In this document: positions 1 through 6,308 of the stretch, in pieces | Layout of the letters: each line of letters begins with the position of its first letter | Position numbering within the stretch: position 1 is the first letter of the stretch | Virus record (IMG/VR): IMGVR_UViG_3300019766_000001 | Location: 1-55,858 of that record | Origin: a virus | Direction: 5' to 3' (one strand) | DNA length: 55,858 nucleotides | Made by a program: the position numbers and the translations under genes | Notes under the pieces: model-generated | Database searches by the model: none | The model's input: the letters and a program-made list of their open reading frames with translations, nothing else | Told to the model about the DNA's origin: nothing

Positions 1-123
1 AACTTCTCTGGCAAACCTTTAAACGTATTAAGATCAAACTCAATCATAGGGAACTCACCTTCAATCATTGGCAGTTCAATTGACCCGGTATTAACAGCTA
101 AACTTTTCATAATTCAAACTCCA
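1..123. repeat. Terminal direct repeat, copy 1 (circular-assembly overlap)
   Basis: Bases 1-123 are identical to 55736-55858. A short exact end repeat is the usual signature of an assembler closing a circular or circularly permuted genome, so the true length is about 55,735 bp. The repeat carries the start codon (108-110, minus strand) and first 36 codons of the gene annotated at 55249-55845, so it has no separate biological content. A true short terminal repeat in the virion is possible but less likely, because the boundary falls inside a gene. Confidence 0.93.
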
Positions 124-141
124 TGCGTGTGCGGCTATAAC

Positions 142-195
142 AACAAAATGTTGTCGGATTGTTCGCTGCGGCTCACACCGCAAATTTAAGGGTTA
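142..195 (-). repeat. Duplicated intergenic hairpin element, copy A
   Basis: This gap downstream of the minus-strand gene at 193-510 resembles 541-596. Shared blocks are AACAA, TTGTC-GAT, CTCACAC, GCAAA and GGGTTA. The hairpin is TGCGG (167-171) with CCGCA (178-182). In copy B the stem is a shifted GCTGTG/CACAGC, so several bases changed while a hairpin was kept. On the transcribed minus strand each copy lies just before the next gene's leader. No U-tract follows, so it is not a simple terminator; an RNA processing or translation element is possible. Confidence 0.55.
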
Positions 196-510
196 TTCGG
201 CTTTACTTAATAGAGCGGCCTTGGCCTTCTGGCACTGTTTGATCAGAACGTCTAAAGAGGCTGGGTTTTTTGTCAAAATCTGAAGATATGCTCCAATCTC
301 ATCAACCTTTCTGCCCCCTACGTTTTCAGTTTGATCGCCACCAACACCAAGGTTAACTTCTGCTTGACTAAAGCAGATACCACAAAACCCTTCATCTGTA
401 GTTACATCACTAATGACTGTCTCACCGTCACCCAGCTGTATGGTAGGAACTCCATAAGTAGCCATAAAAACTTGGTCGCTCGATGTTCCGATCAGTAAAC
501 TTGGTTTCAT
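193..510 (-). CDS. Hypothetical protein, 105 aa
   Basis: The product is 105 residues, mixed alpha/beta in composition, with no membrane segment. Two cysteines sit close together (FCGICF near residue 44) and the C-terminus is a Lys/Ala-rich helix. I recognise no domain. A good ribosome site (AAGGTGAG) lies 7 bases before the ATG. The gene lies between ssb and the Fe2OG-like gene in the leftward operon and is flanked on both sides by the duplicated hairpin element, suggesting that it and its leader travel as a unit. Function unknown. Confidence 0.75.
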   Translation of the reverse strand: MKPSLLIGTSSDQVFMATYGVPTIQLGDGETVISDVTTDEGFCGICFSQAEVNLGVGGDQTENVGGRKVDEIGAYLQILTKNPASLDVLIKQCQKAKAALLSKAE

Positions 511-540
511 AATCTCACCTTCTTAGTTTTAAATCCGAAT

Positions 541-596
541 AACAATTCGCTGTTGTCAGATGCTAGCTGTGACTCACACAGCAAAGCTCTGGGTTA
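541..596 (-). repeat. Duplicated intergenic hairpin element, copy B
   Basis: Diverged copy of 142-195, lying between ssb and the 105-aa gene. Its hairpin is GCTGTG (566-571) with CACAGC (577-582). A second stem, CAGCCCG (597-603) with CGGGCTG (612-618), lies between it and the ssb stop codon and may slow RNA degradation or transcription, but lacks a U-tract. Confidence 0.5.
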
Positions 597-624
597 CAGC
601 CCGACCTAAGCCGGGCTGTTGTTG

Positions 625-1224
625 CTAAAAGGGTATGTTCTGGTCTTCATTGAAACTACCCGGCGGCATTTGCTGCTGGCCGTGCGGGTGTTGCTGGTTG
701 TACTGGTCTGCAGGCGGCAAGGCGTTGTTAGGGTTTTGCCGGTTAGCTGGAGCCGGTGCTTGCTGCTGCATCGGCTGCTGGTATTGTTGCTGAGGCTGCT
801 GGTATTGTTGCTGAGGTTGTGGCGCAGGCTGCTGATAGCCCTGTTGCTGTGATTGCTGTTGTCCTTGGCCGTCACCCTTGCTATCCAACATCTGCATTAC
901 ACCGCTAAAGCCATCGACAACGATCTCTGTTGTGTAGCGATCCTGGCCAGATTGATCCTGCCATTTGCGTGTTTTAAAATTACCGGATACAAATATTTTT
1001 GACCCCTTCGTTAAGTACTGGCCTGCTATTTCTGCAAGTTTTCCAAAAAAAACCACTGGTATCCAATCGGTTTTCTCTTGCTTCTGGCCAGACGATTTGT
1101 CAGTCCAAGAGCTTCCGCAGGCTATCGATATGTTAGTAACCTGCCCGCCGTTTGGAAGAAATTTTGTTTCAGGGTCTTTCCCTAAACGTCCAATAAATTG
1201 ACACTGATTTAAATCGTTAGCCAC
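625..1224 (-). CDS. ssb: Single-stranded DNA-binding protein
   Basis: This is a 199-aa bacterial-type SSB. Residues 1-110 form the OB fold, starting MANDLNQCQFIGRLGKDPE and containing the SWTDKSSGQKQEKTDWIPVV region typical of the family. A Gln/Pro-rich linker (about 120-180) follows, and the protein ends in DQNIPF, the acidic tip that docks partner proteins. It protects single-stranded DNA during replication and recombination, consistent with ERF and the exonuclease just upstream in the operon. The repetitive CAG/CAA linker produces false ORFs on the other strand and frames. Its start overlaps the end of the HNH gene by 8 bases. Confidence 0.97.
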   Translation of the reverse strand: MANDLNQCQFIGRLGKDPETKFLPNGGQVTNISIACGSSWTDKSSGQKQEKTDWIPVVFFGKLAEIAGQYLTKGSKIFVSGNFKTRKWQDQSGQDRYTTEIVVDGFSGVMQMLDSKGDGQGQQQSQQQGYQQPAPQPQQQYQQPQQQYQQPMQQQAPAPANRQNPNNALPPADQYNQQHPHGQQQMPPGSFNEDQNIPF

Positions 1225-1720
1225 AAAGACGACCTCTCTTATCTCTATTTCTTTTGCTTATATTTTGCTTAGCATGCAAAGATGCATGCTCGCTTCTTGT
1301 CATTAACTGAAGGTTTTCAGGGTCGTTGTTGGCCCTGTTTTCATCTTTATGATGAACGCACTCGTTTGACGCAAGCCTTCTTCCTATTATCAACTCCATT
1401 ATTACAACATGCTCCAACCTACCCTTGTTTTCTCCCATCGTTATCTCTATATATCCACTAGGCTTTACAGATACACCAAGCCCCTTTCCGGTTTTTCCTT
1501 TTGAAATATTATTCTTCCACTCTTCTGTGAAAACCCTTTTCTTACCTCTAAGACCTGAACCTAATCGACCGTTTTTTGATGCGTTTTTAATGCCATCAGC
1601 CCTAGACCTTAATATTCCTGCTTTTTTAAACCTGAATCTCAGTGTTGATCTTGGTATCCCTGTCTCATCGCTTACCTCTGGTATGCTTTTTCCGTTGTTA
1701 TATAAATCATATTCATCCAT
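1217..1720 (-). CDS. HNH homing endonuclease with N-terminal helix-turn-helix
   Basis: The product is 167 aa. Residues 1-45 look like a helix-turn-helix (GKSIPEVSDETGIPRSTLRFR). A basic middle section carries a NUMOD3-like EEWKNNISKGKTGKG segment. The C-terminal HNH nuclease (about 85-150) has the pattern GYIEI...HVVIMELIIGRRL...CVHHKDENRANNDPENLQLMTRSEHASLH, with His-His and Asn metal/catalytic positions intact. It sits between erf and ssb with an 8-base overlap into ssb, typical of a free-standing mobile endonuclease gene. Probably selfish DNA rather than a phage core function. Confidence 0.88.
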   Translation of the reverse strand: MDEYDLYNNGKSIPEVSDETGIPRSTLRFRFKKAGILRSRADGIKNASKNGRLGSGLRGKKRVFTEEWKNNISKGKTGKGLGVSVKPSGYIEITMGENKGRLEHVVIMELIIGRRLASNECVHHKDENRANNDPENLQLMTRSEHASLHAKQNISKRNRDKRGRLCG

Positions 1721-1800
1721 ATAAGCCCCTTCTATATGTTAAATATAGTAACGAAAAAACGATTATACGGCAATAATTACTTTATTTATTCCGCGAGACA

Positions 1801-2394
1801 TTACTTACCCCATCCGTTAATGATTTGTTTAATTTGATCGAATTGATTAAAAGGTATTGCTGATAAACTCTGTATTTGCAGCGAATTGCACGCATCGGGC
1901 ACCGCGTACCCCCGGCTTACAATCAGCTCTTGAAGTTGAGCTGCCTGAGTCTTTGTGATCGCTTGTGCTGGACTGTTGTCCTGCTGCTGACGCTGCTCGT
2001 TTGTGTCAGCGTCCTTTGAGTCGTCAATTGCCAGTAGTCCATTCAAGGCGTACTTTCGTGCGTAGCTTGATGTTGATCCTGTGATCTGGCTATCATCCAT
2101 ACCTTTTTTTGTTGCAGCTTCCCTTGCCATGCCTACAGTTTCAACCGAGGTTTCGCCATCAGTTATTTTTGCGGTGGCCTTCAGGTATACCCGATCGCCA
2201 ATCTGCACGATCTCGTCTGACATTAAAAGATAAAGATCGCGATCAGCAAGCAATGGCTTGACCGCTTGAACAATATCTTCACAGCTACGGTAATTGTATT
2301 TACCGAAGGTGTTTTTCTGATTCTTTGGCGCATTAAGATTCGATTGAACCTCTGAAAGTTTTTTGTGAAAACTCACTTTTCCACCCTCTGCCAA
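1801..2394 (-). CDS. erf: ERF-family single-strand annealing protein
   Basis: The 197-aa product carries the ERF domain in residues 5-130. Visible family features are NTFGKYNYRSCEDIVQAVKPLL, LKATAKITDGE, and the core GSTSSYARKYALNGLLAIDD, which matches the conserved G-x-x-x-S-Y-x-R-K-Y-x-L segment. A Gln-rich linker and a small C-terminal helical region follow. ERF proteins anneal complementary single strands during phage recombination and genome circularisation. It overlaps the exonuclease gene by 22 bases, giving an exonuclease-annealase pair that works with the nearby SSB. Confidence 0.95.
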   Translation of the reverse strand: MAEGGKVSFHKKLSEVQSNLNAPKNQKNTFGKYNYRSCEDIVQAVKPLLADRDLYLLMSDEIVQIGDRVYLKATAKITDGETSVETVGMAREAATKKGMDDSQITGSTSSYARKYALNGLLAIDDSKDADTNEQRQQQDNSPAQAITKTQAAQLQELIVSRGYAVPDACNSLQIQSLSAIPFNQFDQIKQIINGWGK

Positions 2395-3047
2395 TACTGA
2401 ATTGAATAGATAATATCCTCACCCATATCTGACTGATCAAAAATCCAGTTCACATAACCTGTATCAGCGATAACATCAGACATTGGTCTACCTTTGTACT
2501 TGCCGAAAGGCATTGTTTTTAGCAGTAATGGAGCGTTGCTAATTTCTATGGCCTCTTGATCAGTGAATCCAAACTGCTTTTGCATGTGTTTGTACAGCTC
2601 AGCACAGCAAATAGCATCATAAAGCGCCCGGTGTGGATGAAGGTGCTCGGGAGTATCAACCTCCAGCTTTATCCAGTACCGCAACACTTGGAGCTTGTGG
2701 TTAGGCGATCCAGGGTAAAAGTGTTTCGCCAGCTTCAAGGTGCAGATCCATGGCTTATCGGTTTCTGGCAGCATGCTGCGGTCAAACTTTGCATTATGAG
2801 CAACGAAAATATCAGCCTTGCCAGTGTACTTGCCCCATACGTCATGAAGCACTGGCTTTCCATGTAGATCAGAATCAACCAGGTGATGGACTGCACTTGC
2901 AGACGGCTCTATTCCTTCGCCTGGATAAACCAGATCTTCAATATGCAGATTGAAAGCAGGGTTTTCAGGGTTGAATACCGCCGCCCCAATCTCGCAGACC
3001 TTACCCTGTAAGCCCGTTGTTTCCGTATCAATTGCCATTAACCGCAT
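2373..3047 (-). CDS. DnaQ-like 3'-5' exonuclease (DEDDh) with DUF3820-like tail
   Basis: The product is 224 aa. The exonuclease domain spans residues 1-165. DEDDh motif I is MAIDTETTGL (D6, E8), motif II is in VAHNAKFDRSM, and motif III is HPHRALYDA (H and D). Residues 175-215 contain MPFGKYKGRPMSDV..GYVNWI, the DUF3820-like module often fused to ExoX-type phage nucleases. It probably degrades DNA 3' ends to feed the co-translated ERF protein, or proofreads or degrades host DNA. The start overlaps the upstream 60-aa gene by 10 bases. Confidence 0.93.
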   Translation of the reverse strand: MRLMAIDTETTGLQGKVCEIGAAVFNPENPAFNLHIEDLVYPGEGIEPSASAVHHLVDSDLHGKPVLHDVWGKYTGKADIFVAHNAKFDRSMLPETDKPWICTLKLAKHFYPGSPNHKLQVLRYWIKLEVDTPEHLHPHRALYDAICCAELYKHMQKQFGFTDQEAIEISNAPLLLKTMPFGKYKGRPMSDVIADTGYVNWIFDQSDMGEDIIYSIQYWQRVEK

Positions 3048-3220
3048 TGTGCTAAATCCTTCTGCTGTTGTTCGTATTCATTGCCAGCAACATGATTAAT
3101 CACTGTTGCAAGCGGTGTGTGTTTCGGGAATTCCTTGCCAGCATCTGACAGCACTTGTTTAACCGTGCTGCCAGCGCGTTGAGCTGCCTCCTCCAATAAA
3201 TGATCTGTTGCTGTCTTCAT
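3038..3220 (-). CDS. Hypothetical protein, 60 aa
   Basis: A small soluble helical protein with a possible helix-turn-helix-like stretch (EAAQRAGSTVKQVLSDAG). It overlaps the upstream 45-aa ribbon-helix-helix gene by an ATGA junction and the downstream exonuclease by 10 bases, so translation is probably coupled. No confident family. As second gene from the leftward early promoter it could be an accessory to the recombination set. Confidence 0.7.
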   Translation of the reverse strand: MKTATDHLLEEAAQRAGSTVKQVLSDAGKEFPKHTPLATVINHVAGNEYEQQQKDLAQCG

Positions 3221-3354
3221 TTTTTACCCGCCTTTTCTAGTGAAGATGAAACCATGTAAGAAGAAAGGCTCATTCCCGCATCAGACGCAGCCTTTGATAG
3301 TTTTTCTTTCTGCTTATCCGTCATGTAAACAGACGATATTTTCTTCTTTTCCAT
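3217..3354 (-). CDS. Small ribbon-helix-helix-like protein, 45 aa
   Basis: The ORF reads MEKKKISSVYMTDKQKEKL followed by SKAASDAGMSLSSYMVSSSL. The short basic beta strand, helix, Gly-Met-Ser turn and second helix (SLSSYMV) match Arc/MobC-type ribbon-helix-helix DNA-binding proteins. A strong SD (AAGGAGAG) lies 6 bases before the ATG, and the stop overlaps the next start (ATGA). As first gene of the leftward operon, next to a face-to-face promoter pair, it is a good candidate autoregulator of that switch, an inference from position and fold. Confidence 0.75.
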   Translation of the reverse strand: MEKKKISSVYMTDKQKEKLSKAASDAGMSLSSYMVSSSLEKAGKK

Positions 3355-3380
3355 TTCGCTCTCCTTGATTCGATAACTGC

Positions 3381-3409
3381 ATAGTAAATGTAAAACACTA
3401 TTGCGTCAA
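3381..3409 (-). promoter_or_regulatory. Leftward early promoter
   Basis: On the minus strand TTGACG (3404-3409) and TACTAT (3381-3386) are separated by exactly 17 bases, a near-consensus sigma70 promoter. It precedes the ribbon-helix-helix/exonuclease/ERF/SSB operon and overlaps the rightward promoter at 3401-3429, so occupancy of one could exclude the other. Confidence 0.75.
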
Positions 3410-3429
3410 TCGTTTTTATGGTGTAACTT
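3401..3429 (+). promoter_or_regulatory. Rightward early promoter (candidate)
   Basis: TTGCGT (3401-3406), 17 bases, then TAACTT (3424-3429). It is weaker than the leftward promoter, with its -35 overlapping the leftward -35. It would drive the rightward early genes beginning at 3464. Confidence 0.5.
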
Positions 3430-3463
3430 TATATCCATCGGCAACGAAGATATGGGGTATAAA

Positions 3464-3778
3464 ATGAAAAGAATGGTTCCTATAAAAGTTGATCGCTTAA
3501 GGGTATTTAAGGAGCGTTGGCCAGATAGAGGGGTTAACCTGGAAAAGGAAAGCGCTGAGCTGGAAGGCTGGAAGGCGGCGAAGAAAGAGAGAATGCGCCG
3601 ATGGGTTTATAGCGTTGGCGGTGATATTAGAGATATTACGTCTTCAGACTCTTTTGAAGGCCCGACACCAAAAAAATCAGATGAAGTAAGACTTACTGTG
3701 TTTAACGTTTATTACACAGTGAACGGCATGAGAGACGCGAACGTCCGATACAGTCAGAAAATTAAGGCGGAGTTCTAA
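3464..3778 (+). CDS. Hypothetical early protein, 104 aa
   Basis: I chose the ATG at 3464 because GGGG lies about 7 bases upstream; longer versions would start within the promoter region. The protein (MKRMVPIKVDRLRVF...) is basic, with a Trp-rich stretch WPDRGVNLEKESAELEGWKAAKKERMRRWVY and a beta-rich C-terminus. No family recognised. It is the first gene of the rightward early transcript and overlaps the next start (TAATG). Confidence 0.7.
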   Translation: MKRMVPIKVDRLRVFKERWPDRGVNLEKESAELEGWKAAKKERMRRWVYSVGGDIRDITSSDSFEGPTPKKSDEVRLTVFNVYYTVNGMRDANVRYSQKIKAEF

Positions 3779-3975
3779 TGATTGAGCTAATTATTCCATC
3801 TGTTTTGCTGGTATTAACATTCATCTACTGCCTAGCATCTTTCGGAAATGAAGGGTTTAACGCAGAAATTAAGCTGCACTTTACGGTATACGGCTTGGCA
3901 CCGACCATGGTGTTAATCTTTCAAATGGCAATCAACAACATTAAACTTCAAGGTGACGACAATGGCGAGTATTAA
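3778..3975 (+). CDS. Small membrane protein, 65 aa
   Basis: Two hydrophobic segments are visible, about residues 4-24 (LIIPSVLLVLTFIYCLASF) and 38-55 (VYGLAPTMVLIFQMAI), separated by a short polar loop. It starts on the TAATG overlap with the upstream gene. Small early two-span membrane proteins in phages can be holin-like or superinfection-related; nothing here decides between these. Confidence 0.65.
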   Translation: MIELIIPSVLLVLTFIYCLASFGNEGFNAEIKLHFTVYGLAPTMVLIFQMAINNIKLQGDDNGEY

Positions 3976-4222
3976 AAAAACAGTTTCAGGCCGCAAAGCA
4001 GCAACATTTACTGGCGTTCGTGGCACCTATATCGGTCAACCGTGCACTGAATGTGGCGCGATCCTAAAGCACTCTGACACTGATGATTGTGTTAGCTGTA
4101 CAAAGAAAGCAAGTCGCCCATTCAAGCCTGAGACGCAGTATGCTAAGCGCTTGATGATTGACGATATGAAAGCACTGGCTGAATTAAAAAAACTGGAGCG
4201 CGAACAATATGCAATCCTGTGA
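3962..4222 (+). CDS. Zinc-ribbon protein, 86 aa
   Basis: The ATG at 3962 is preceded by AAGGTG at good spacing. The sequence contains CTEC...CVSC (about residues 27-47), a four-cysteine zinc ribbon, followed by a charged helix. The N-terminus is basic (MASIKKTVSGRKAATF). It overlaps the previous membrane-protein gene by 14 bases. Possible nucleic-acid or protein adaptor; function unknown. Confidence 0.7.
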   Translation: MASIKKTVSGRKAATFTGVRGTYIGQPCTECGAILKHSDTDDCVSCTKKASRPFKPETQYAKRLMIDDMKALAELKKLEREQYAIL

Positions 4223-4421
4223 ACGAGAATATCCAGAGCCGTACTACAAAGGTCACAGTGCCAGTGAAGACGGCGCAGGAATCAAGTCTTGCCCGTTCGG
4301 TGATCAGGTTTCAAAAGTCGGAGACGGCGCTTATTTGCGCGAAAAGTCCCAGCTATGCAAACGCCACTGGTGGCTTGCTGGCTGGCATGAATCGAGAAGA
4401 GAGCGAGGGCTTCTAGATTGA
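4209..4421 (+). CDS. Ribosome modulation factor/CrpP-like protein, 70 aa
   Basis: The C-terminal half resembles RMF/CrpP-type small proteins: YYKGHSASEDGAGIKSCPFGD followed by RHWWLAGWHESRRERG matches the pattern of a G-x-x-A motif, a CP[FY] block and a W-L-x-G-W helix. RMF dimerises and silences 70S ribosomes in bacteria. In a phage such a protein could tune host translation, or the fold may have been reused. A second frame at 4219-4416 is also open but has a GTG start and no recognisable domain. Confidence 0.6.
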   Translation: MQSCEREYPEPYYKGHSASEDGAGIKSCPFGDQVSKVGDGAYLREKSQLCKRHWWLAGWHESRRERGLLD

Positions 4422-4564
4422 ATTCGCGAAGTCTTGAGCAGAAACGCCGCGCGTTCCGTGACTGGATGCGTGGCGCTGATCCTGATTTGGTGCCCTCACC
4501 TGTAAGGGTACCAAAGAAAAACAAACAGCCCGGCTACCGGGAAGAACAATTGAAACTGTGGTGA
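4418..4564 (+). CDS. Hypothetical basic protein, 48 aa, TTG start
   Basis: The TTG start at 4418 overlaps the previous stop (TTGA). GAGGG lies about 8 bases upstream. The predicted product is Arg/Lys-rich (LEQKRRAFRDWMRGADPDLV...) and ends in LKLW. The reading frame continues up to the SD of the next gene, filling an otherwise empty gap. Support is the tight packing and absence of a better frame; a TTG start makes this tentative. Confidence 0.45.
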   Translation: MNSRSLEQKRRAFRDWMRGADPDLVPSPVRVPKKNKQPGYREEQLKLW

Positions 4565-4567
4565 TTT

Positions 4568-4828
4568 ATGAGTTTAAGTAAGGCTTTAGAGATTATTGGT
4601 GATGATAATATTGTATTTCAGTATCTTGATAACAGCACCGTAAACGTAAAAGATAAGAGTCAAACGAAAGATACCGATGTTACTTTTGCGACCAGAGAGA
4701 CAACATGCAATGACCATTACACGCAATCTGGAAAGATGGGTGTTGTTGTTTGGGTTGATAGGGATGATTGGGATAAGGCAGTAAAAGAGCTGGTAAGCAA
4801 TCGAGATAAAAACACATGCAAGGGTTAG
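4568..4828 (+). CDS. Hypothetical protein, 86 aa
   Basis: Preceded by GTGGTGATTT, this phage's usual SD style. The protein (MSLSKALEIIGDDNIVFQYL...) is mixed alpha/beta with a beta-rich centre (GKMGVVVWVDRDDW) and no membrane segment. No recognised family. It belongs to the run of small rightward early genes. Confidence 0.65.
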   Translation: MSLSKALEIIGDDNIVFQYLDNSTVNVKDKSQTKDTDVTFATRETTCNDHYTQSGKMGVVVWVDRDDWDKAVKELVSNRDKNTCKG

Positions 4829-4839
4829 ATGGGTGATTT

Positions 4840-5145
4840 ATGAGTGAGTTTTATTTTAAGGTGGGTGAAGAGGCTATCCTTAAAAGCGATAATCAGCCAG
4901 AAAAAAACGGTGACTGCACTATTATTTTCCCCGTAGCACCAGGAGACGATTACAAATGCCCTCACTGCGGAGAATCTGGGCGTTTAATTCTAGGAGCAAG
5001 ACAAAGGGCGGGTTATTTTTTGAACATCCCTTCTGGAAATAACTGCTGCGCTCCGTGGGGTCAAAAGTCCCTACGCAAAAAGCACAAGCCGGGAGAGTCG
5101 TTTGATTCGCTTATGTCGTCACTAAAAATGACAGATAAAGTTTGA
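4840..5145 (+). CDS. Zinc-ribbon-containing hypothetical protein, 101 aa
   Basis: A CPHC pair near residue 40 (YKCPHCGESGRLI) and a later NNCCAPWG suggest one zinc site. The SD is GGGTGATTT. The remainder is polar and mostly beta-like at the N-terminus. I cannot assign a family. Confidence 0.65.
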   Translation: MSEFYFKVGEEAILKSDNQPEKNGDCTIIFPVAPGDDYKCPHCGESGRLILGARQRAGYFLNIPSGNNCCAPWGQKSLRKKHKPGESFDSLMSSLKMTDKV

Positions 5146-5176
5146 GTGTATTTTAATCAACAAGAGTGGTGATGTG

Positions 5177-5371
5177 ATGAAAGATACAAAAATATACCTG
5201 ATAACCTGTCAGACAGATGTATTGACCAAAGGTGTTCCGACGGGCAAAAAGGAAGCCGTGGTGTCTCATGGCGTAGGTAATAACACGCTGAAAAACTATA
5301 TACTGCCAACAGATCACCCTTCTAGCTTTAATCCTAAAAGAGATGATCAAGGGCTGTATATCACCGCATAA
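5177..5371 (+). CDS. Hypothetical protein, 64 aa
   Basis: An ATG at 5177 follows GGTGATGTG. The product (MKDTKIYLITCQTDVLTKG...) looks like one small beta-rich domain. It is the last gene before the terminator at 5377, closing the first rightward early transcript. Confidence 0.6.
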   Translation: MKDTKIYLITCQTDVLTKGVPTGKKEAVVSHGVGNNTLKNYILPTDHPSSFNPKRDDQGLYITA

Positions 5372-5376
5372 ACCCC

Positions 5377-5399
5377 AAGCCGATTGAGTTCGGCTTTTT
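5377..5399 (+). terminator. Rho-independent terminator
   Basis: AAGCCGA (5377-5383) pairs with TCGGCTT (5390-5396), 7 bp with a 6-base loop, followed by TTTTT. It separates the first early transcript from the ArsR-like regulator. Confidence 0.85.
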
Positions 5400-5401
5400 G
5401 T

Positions 5402-5430
5402 TTGACGCATAGATTAATATTTAGTAAAGT
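5402..5430 (+). promoter_or_regulatory. Promoter for the ArsR-like regulator
   Basis: TTGACG (5402-5407), 17 bases, TAAAGT (5425-5430), placed directly after the terminator and about 25 bases before the regulator's ATG. Confidence 0.65.
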
Positions 5431-5455
5431 ATATTTAAACACAAGAGAGGTTATT

Positions 5456-5728
5456 ATGAACGTATCAAAAATGTTCGGGTGTATGTCGAACAAGTCGCGC
5501 AGACAGATCTTTATTGCCATTAAAAATGCAGGTGAGATTTCAGCGGGAGATATAAACAAGCTGGTTCCATCGCTATCACAGAGCGCCCTGTCTCAGCACT
5601 TAAAAGTGTTTCGTGACTCGGATATGGTGGAGACTCGAAGGGAGTCAACTGTGATTTATTATAAACTGAAGACTGGCCTTGAAATGAAGCGATTATCTGG
5701 ATTTATTGAAGATATTTGCGTTGCATAA
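5456..5728 (+). CDS. ArsR-like winged-helix transcriptional regulator, 90 aa
   Basis: The ATG at 5456 follows AGAGAGG. The sequence has the ArsR/SmtB winged-helix layout: MSNKSRRQIFIAIKNAGEIS, then the recognition-helix region PSLSQSALSQHLKVFRDSDMVETRRE and the wing TVIYYKL. The usual metal-binding cysteine motif of ArsR proteins is absent, so it probably senses something else or nothing. It has its own promoter after a terminator, and is the best candidate here for a regulator of early or late switching. Target sites unknown. Confidence 0.85.
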   Translation: MNVSKMFGCMSNKSRRQIFIAIKNAGEISAGDINKLVPSLSQSALSQHLKVFRDSDMVETRRESTVIYYKLKTGLEMKRLSGFIEDICVA

Positions 5729-5736
5729 AAAAGAAA

Positions 5737-5750
5737 CCCGGCGAACCGGG
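5737..5750 (+). other. Stable CGAA-loop hairpin in a leader
   Basis: CCCGG-CGAA-CCGGG lies between the ArsR-like gene and the nuclease gene at 5776. No U-tract follows. The downstream ATG has only a weak SD (ACGGG), so the hairpin may stabilise the mRNA or affect initiation. Confidence 0.5.
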
Positions 5751-5775
5751 CATAAATACACACGGGTAATTATAT

Positions 5776-6306
5776 ATGATTAAGTTTGAATCTGAAGCGC
5801 ATTTTGAAAAATTTATTATTGATCATCATAAAAAAACAGGGGAGCTGATAACTCACGATGAGAGCTGGATGTACCTGTATTCGCAAATGAAAATAGAGGG
5901 CGTTGGAATACCTGATTTGATAGCTATAAACCCAGGAGAAACTATACACGGAGGTATTCTTCCTAGCCTTCTTGTCCTTGAGTTAAAAAATCAACCAGTG
6001 CAAGAAAAAGATGTTGGTCAGCTTGCCAGATACATGTCGTATTTTGAAAGAAAACTTGAAGGGGTTGAGGTTAGAGGGGCGCTTGTTGTTCCTGAGACAA
6101 AATATACAGCAAGCGATTCTTGTTACTTAATGGACTCTATCGGAGATAAGGTTGATTTTATAACATTCAGCCTTGGGATTAACGGTATTGATTTCTCTTA
6201 TCGTGAGAATTTTTGTAATAACCGAGAGAATAATAACGCAGCAATACTTATGCTTGAAAAGCTTAACGAAGGGTACGGTCTAGCGCTTGTATCTGGGGAA
6301 GAGTAG
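5776..6306 (+). CDS. PD-(D/E)XK-type nuclease-like protein, 176 aa
   Basis: Residues 45-100 show the nuclease core pattern: GVGIPDLIAINP supplies the motif II aspartate, and LLVLELKNQPVQEKDVGQLARYMSYFE supplies E-x-K followed by the Q-x-x-x-Y helix common in NucS/DUF91-like and Holliday-junction-type members. The C-terminal third is less clear. It sits immediately upstream of the replication genes (3-base gap), suggesting a role in phage replication or recombination or degradation of host DNA. The exact substrate cannot be told. Confidence 0.7.
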   Translation: MIKFESEAHFEKFIIDHHKKTGELITHDESWMYLYSQMKIEGVGIPDLIAINPGETIHGGILPSLLVLELKNQPVQEKDVGQLARYMSYFERKLEGVEVRGALVVPETKYTASDSCYLMDSIGDKVDFITFSLGINGIDFSYRENFCNNRENNNAAILMLEKLNEGYGLALVSGEE

Positions 6307-6308
6307 CA

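Noticed and set aside
606-875. Frames on both strands in the CAG/CAA-rich ssb linker
   Set aside because: Low-complexity shadow of the SSB Gln/Pro linker.
4219-4416. GTG-started frame MNENIQSRTTKV...
   Set aside because: Overlaps the RMF-like frame at 4209, has no domain pattern and a weaker start.
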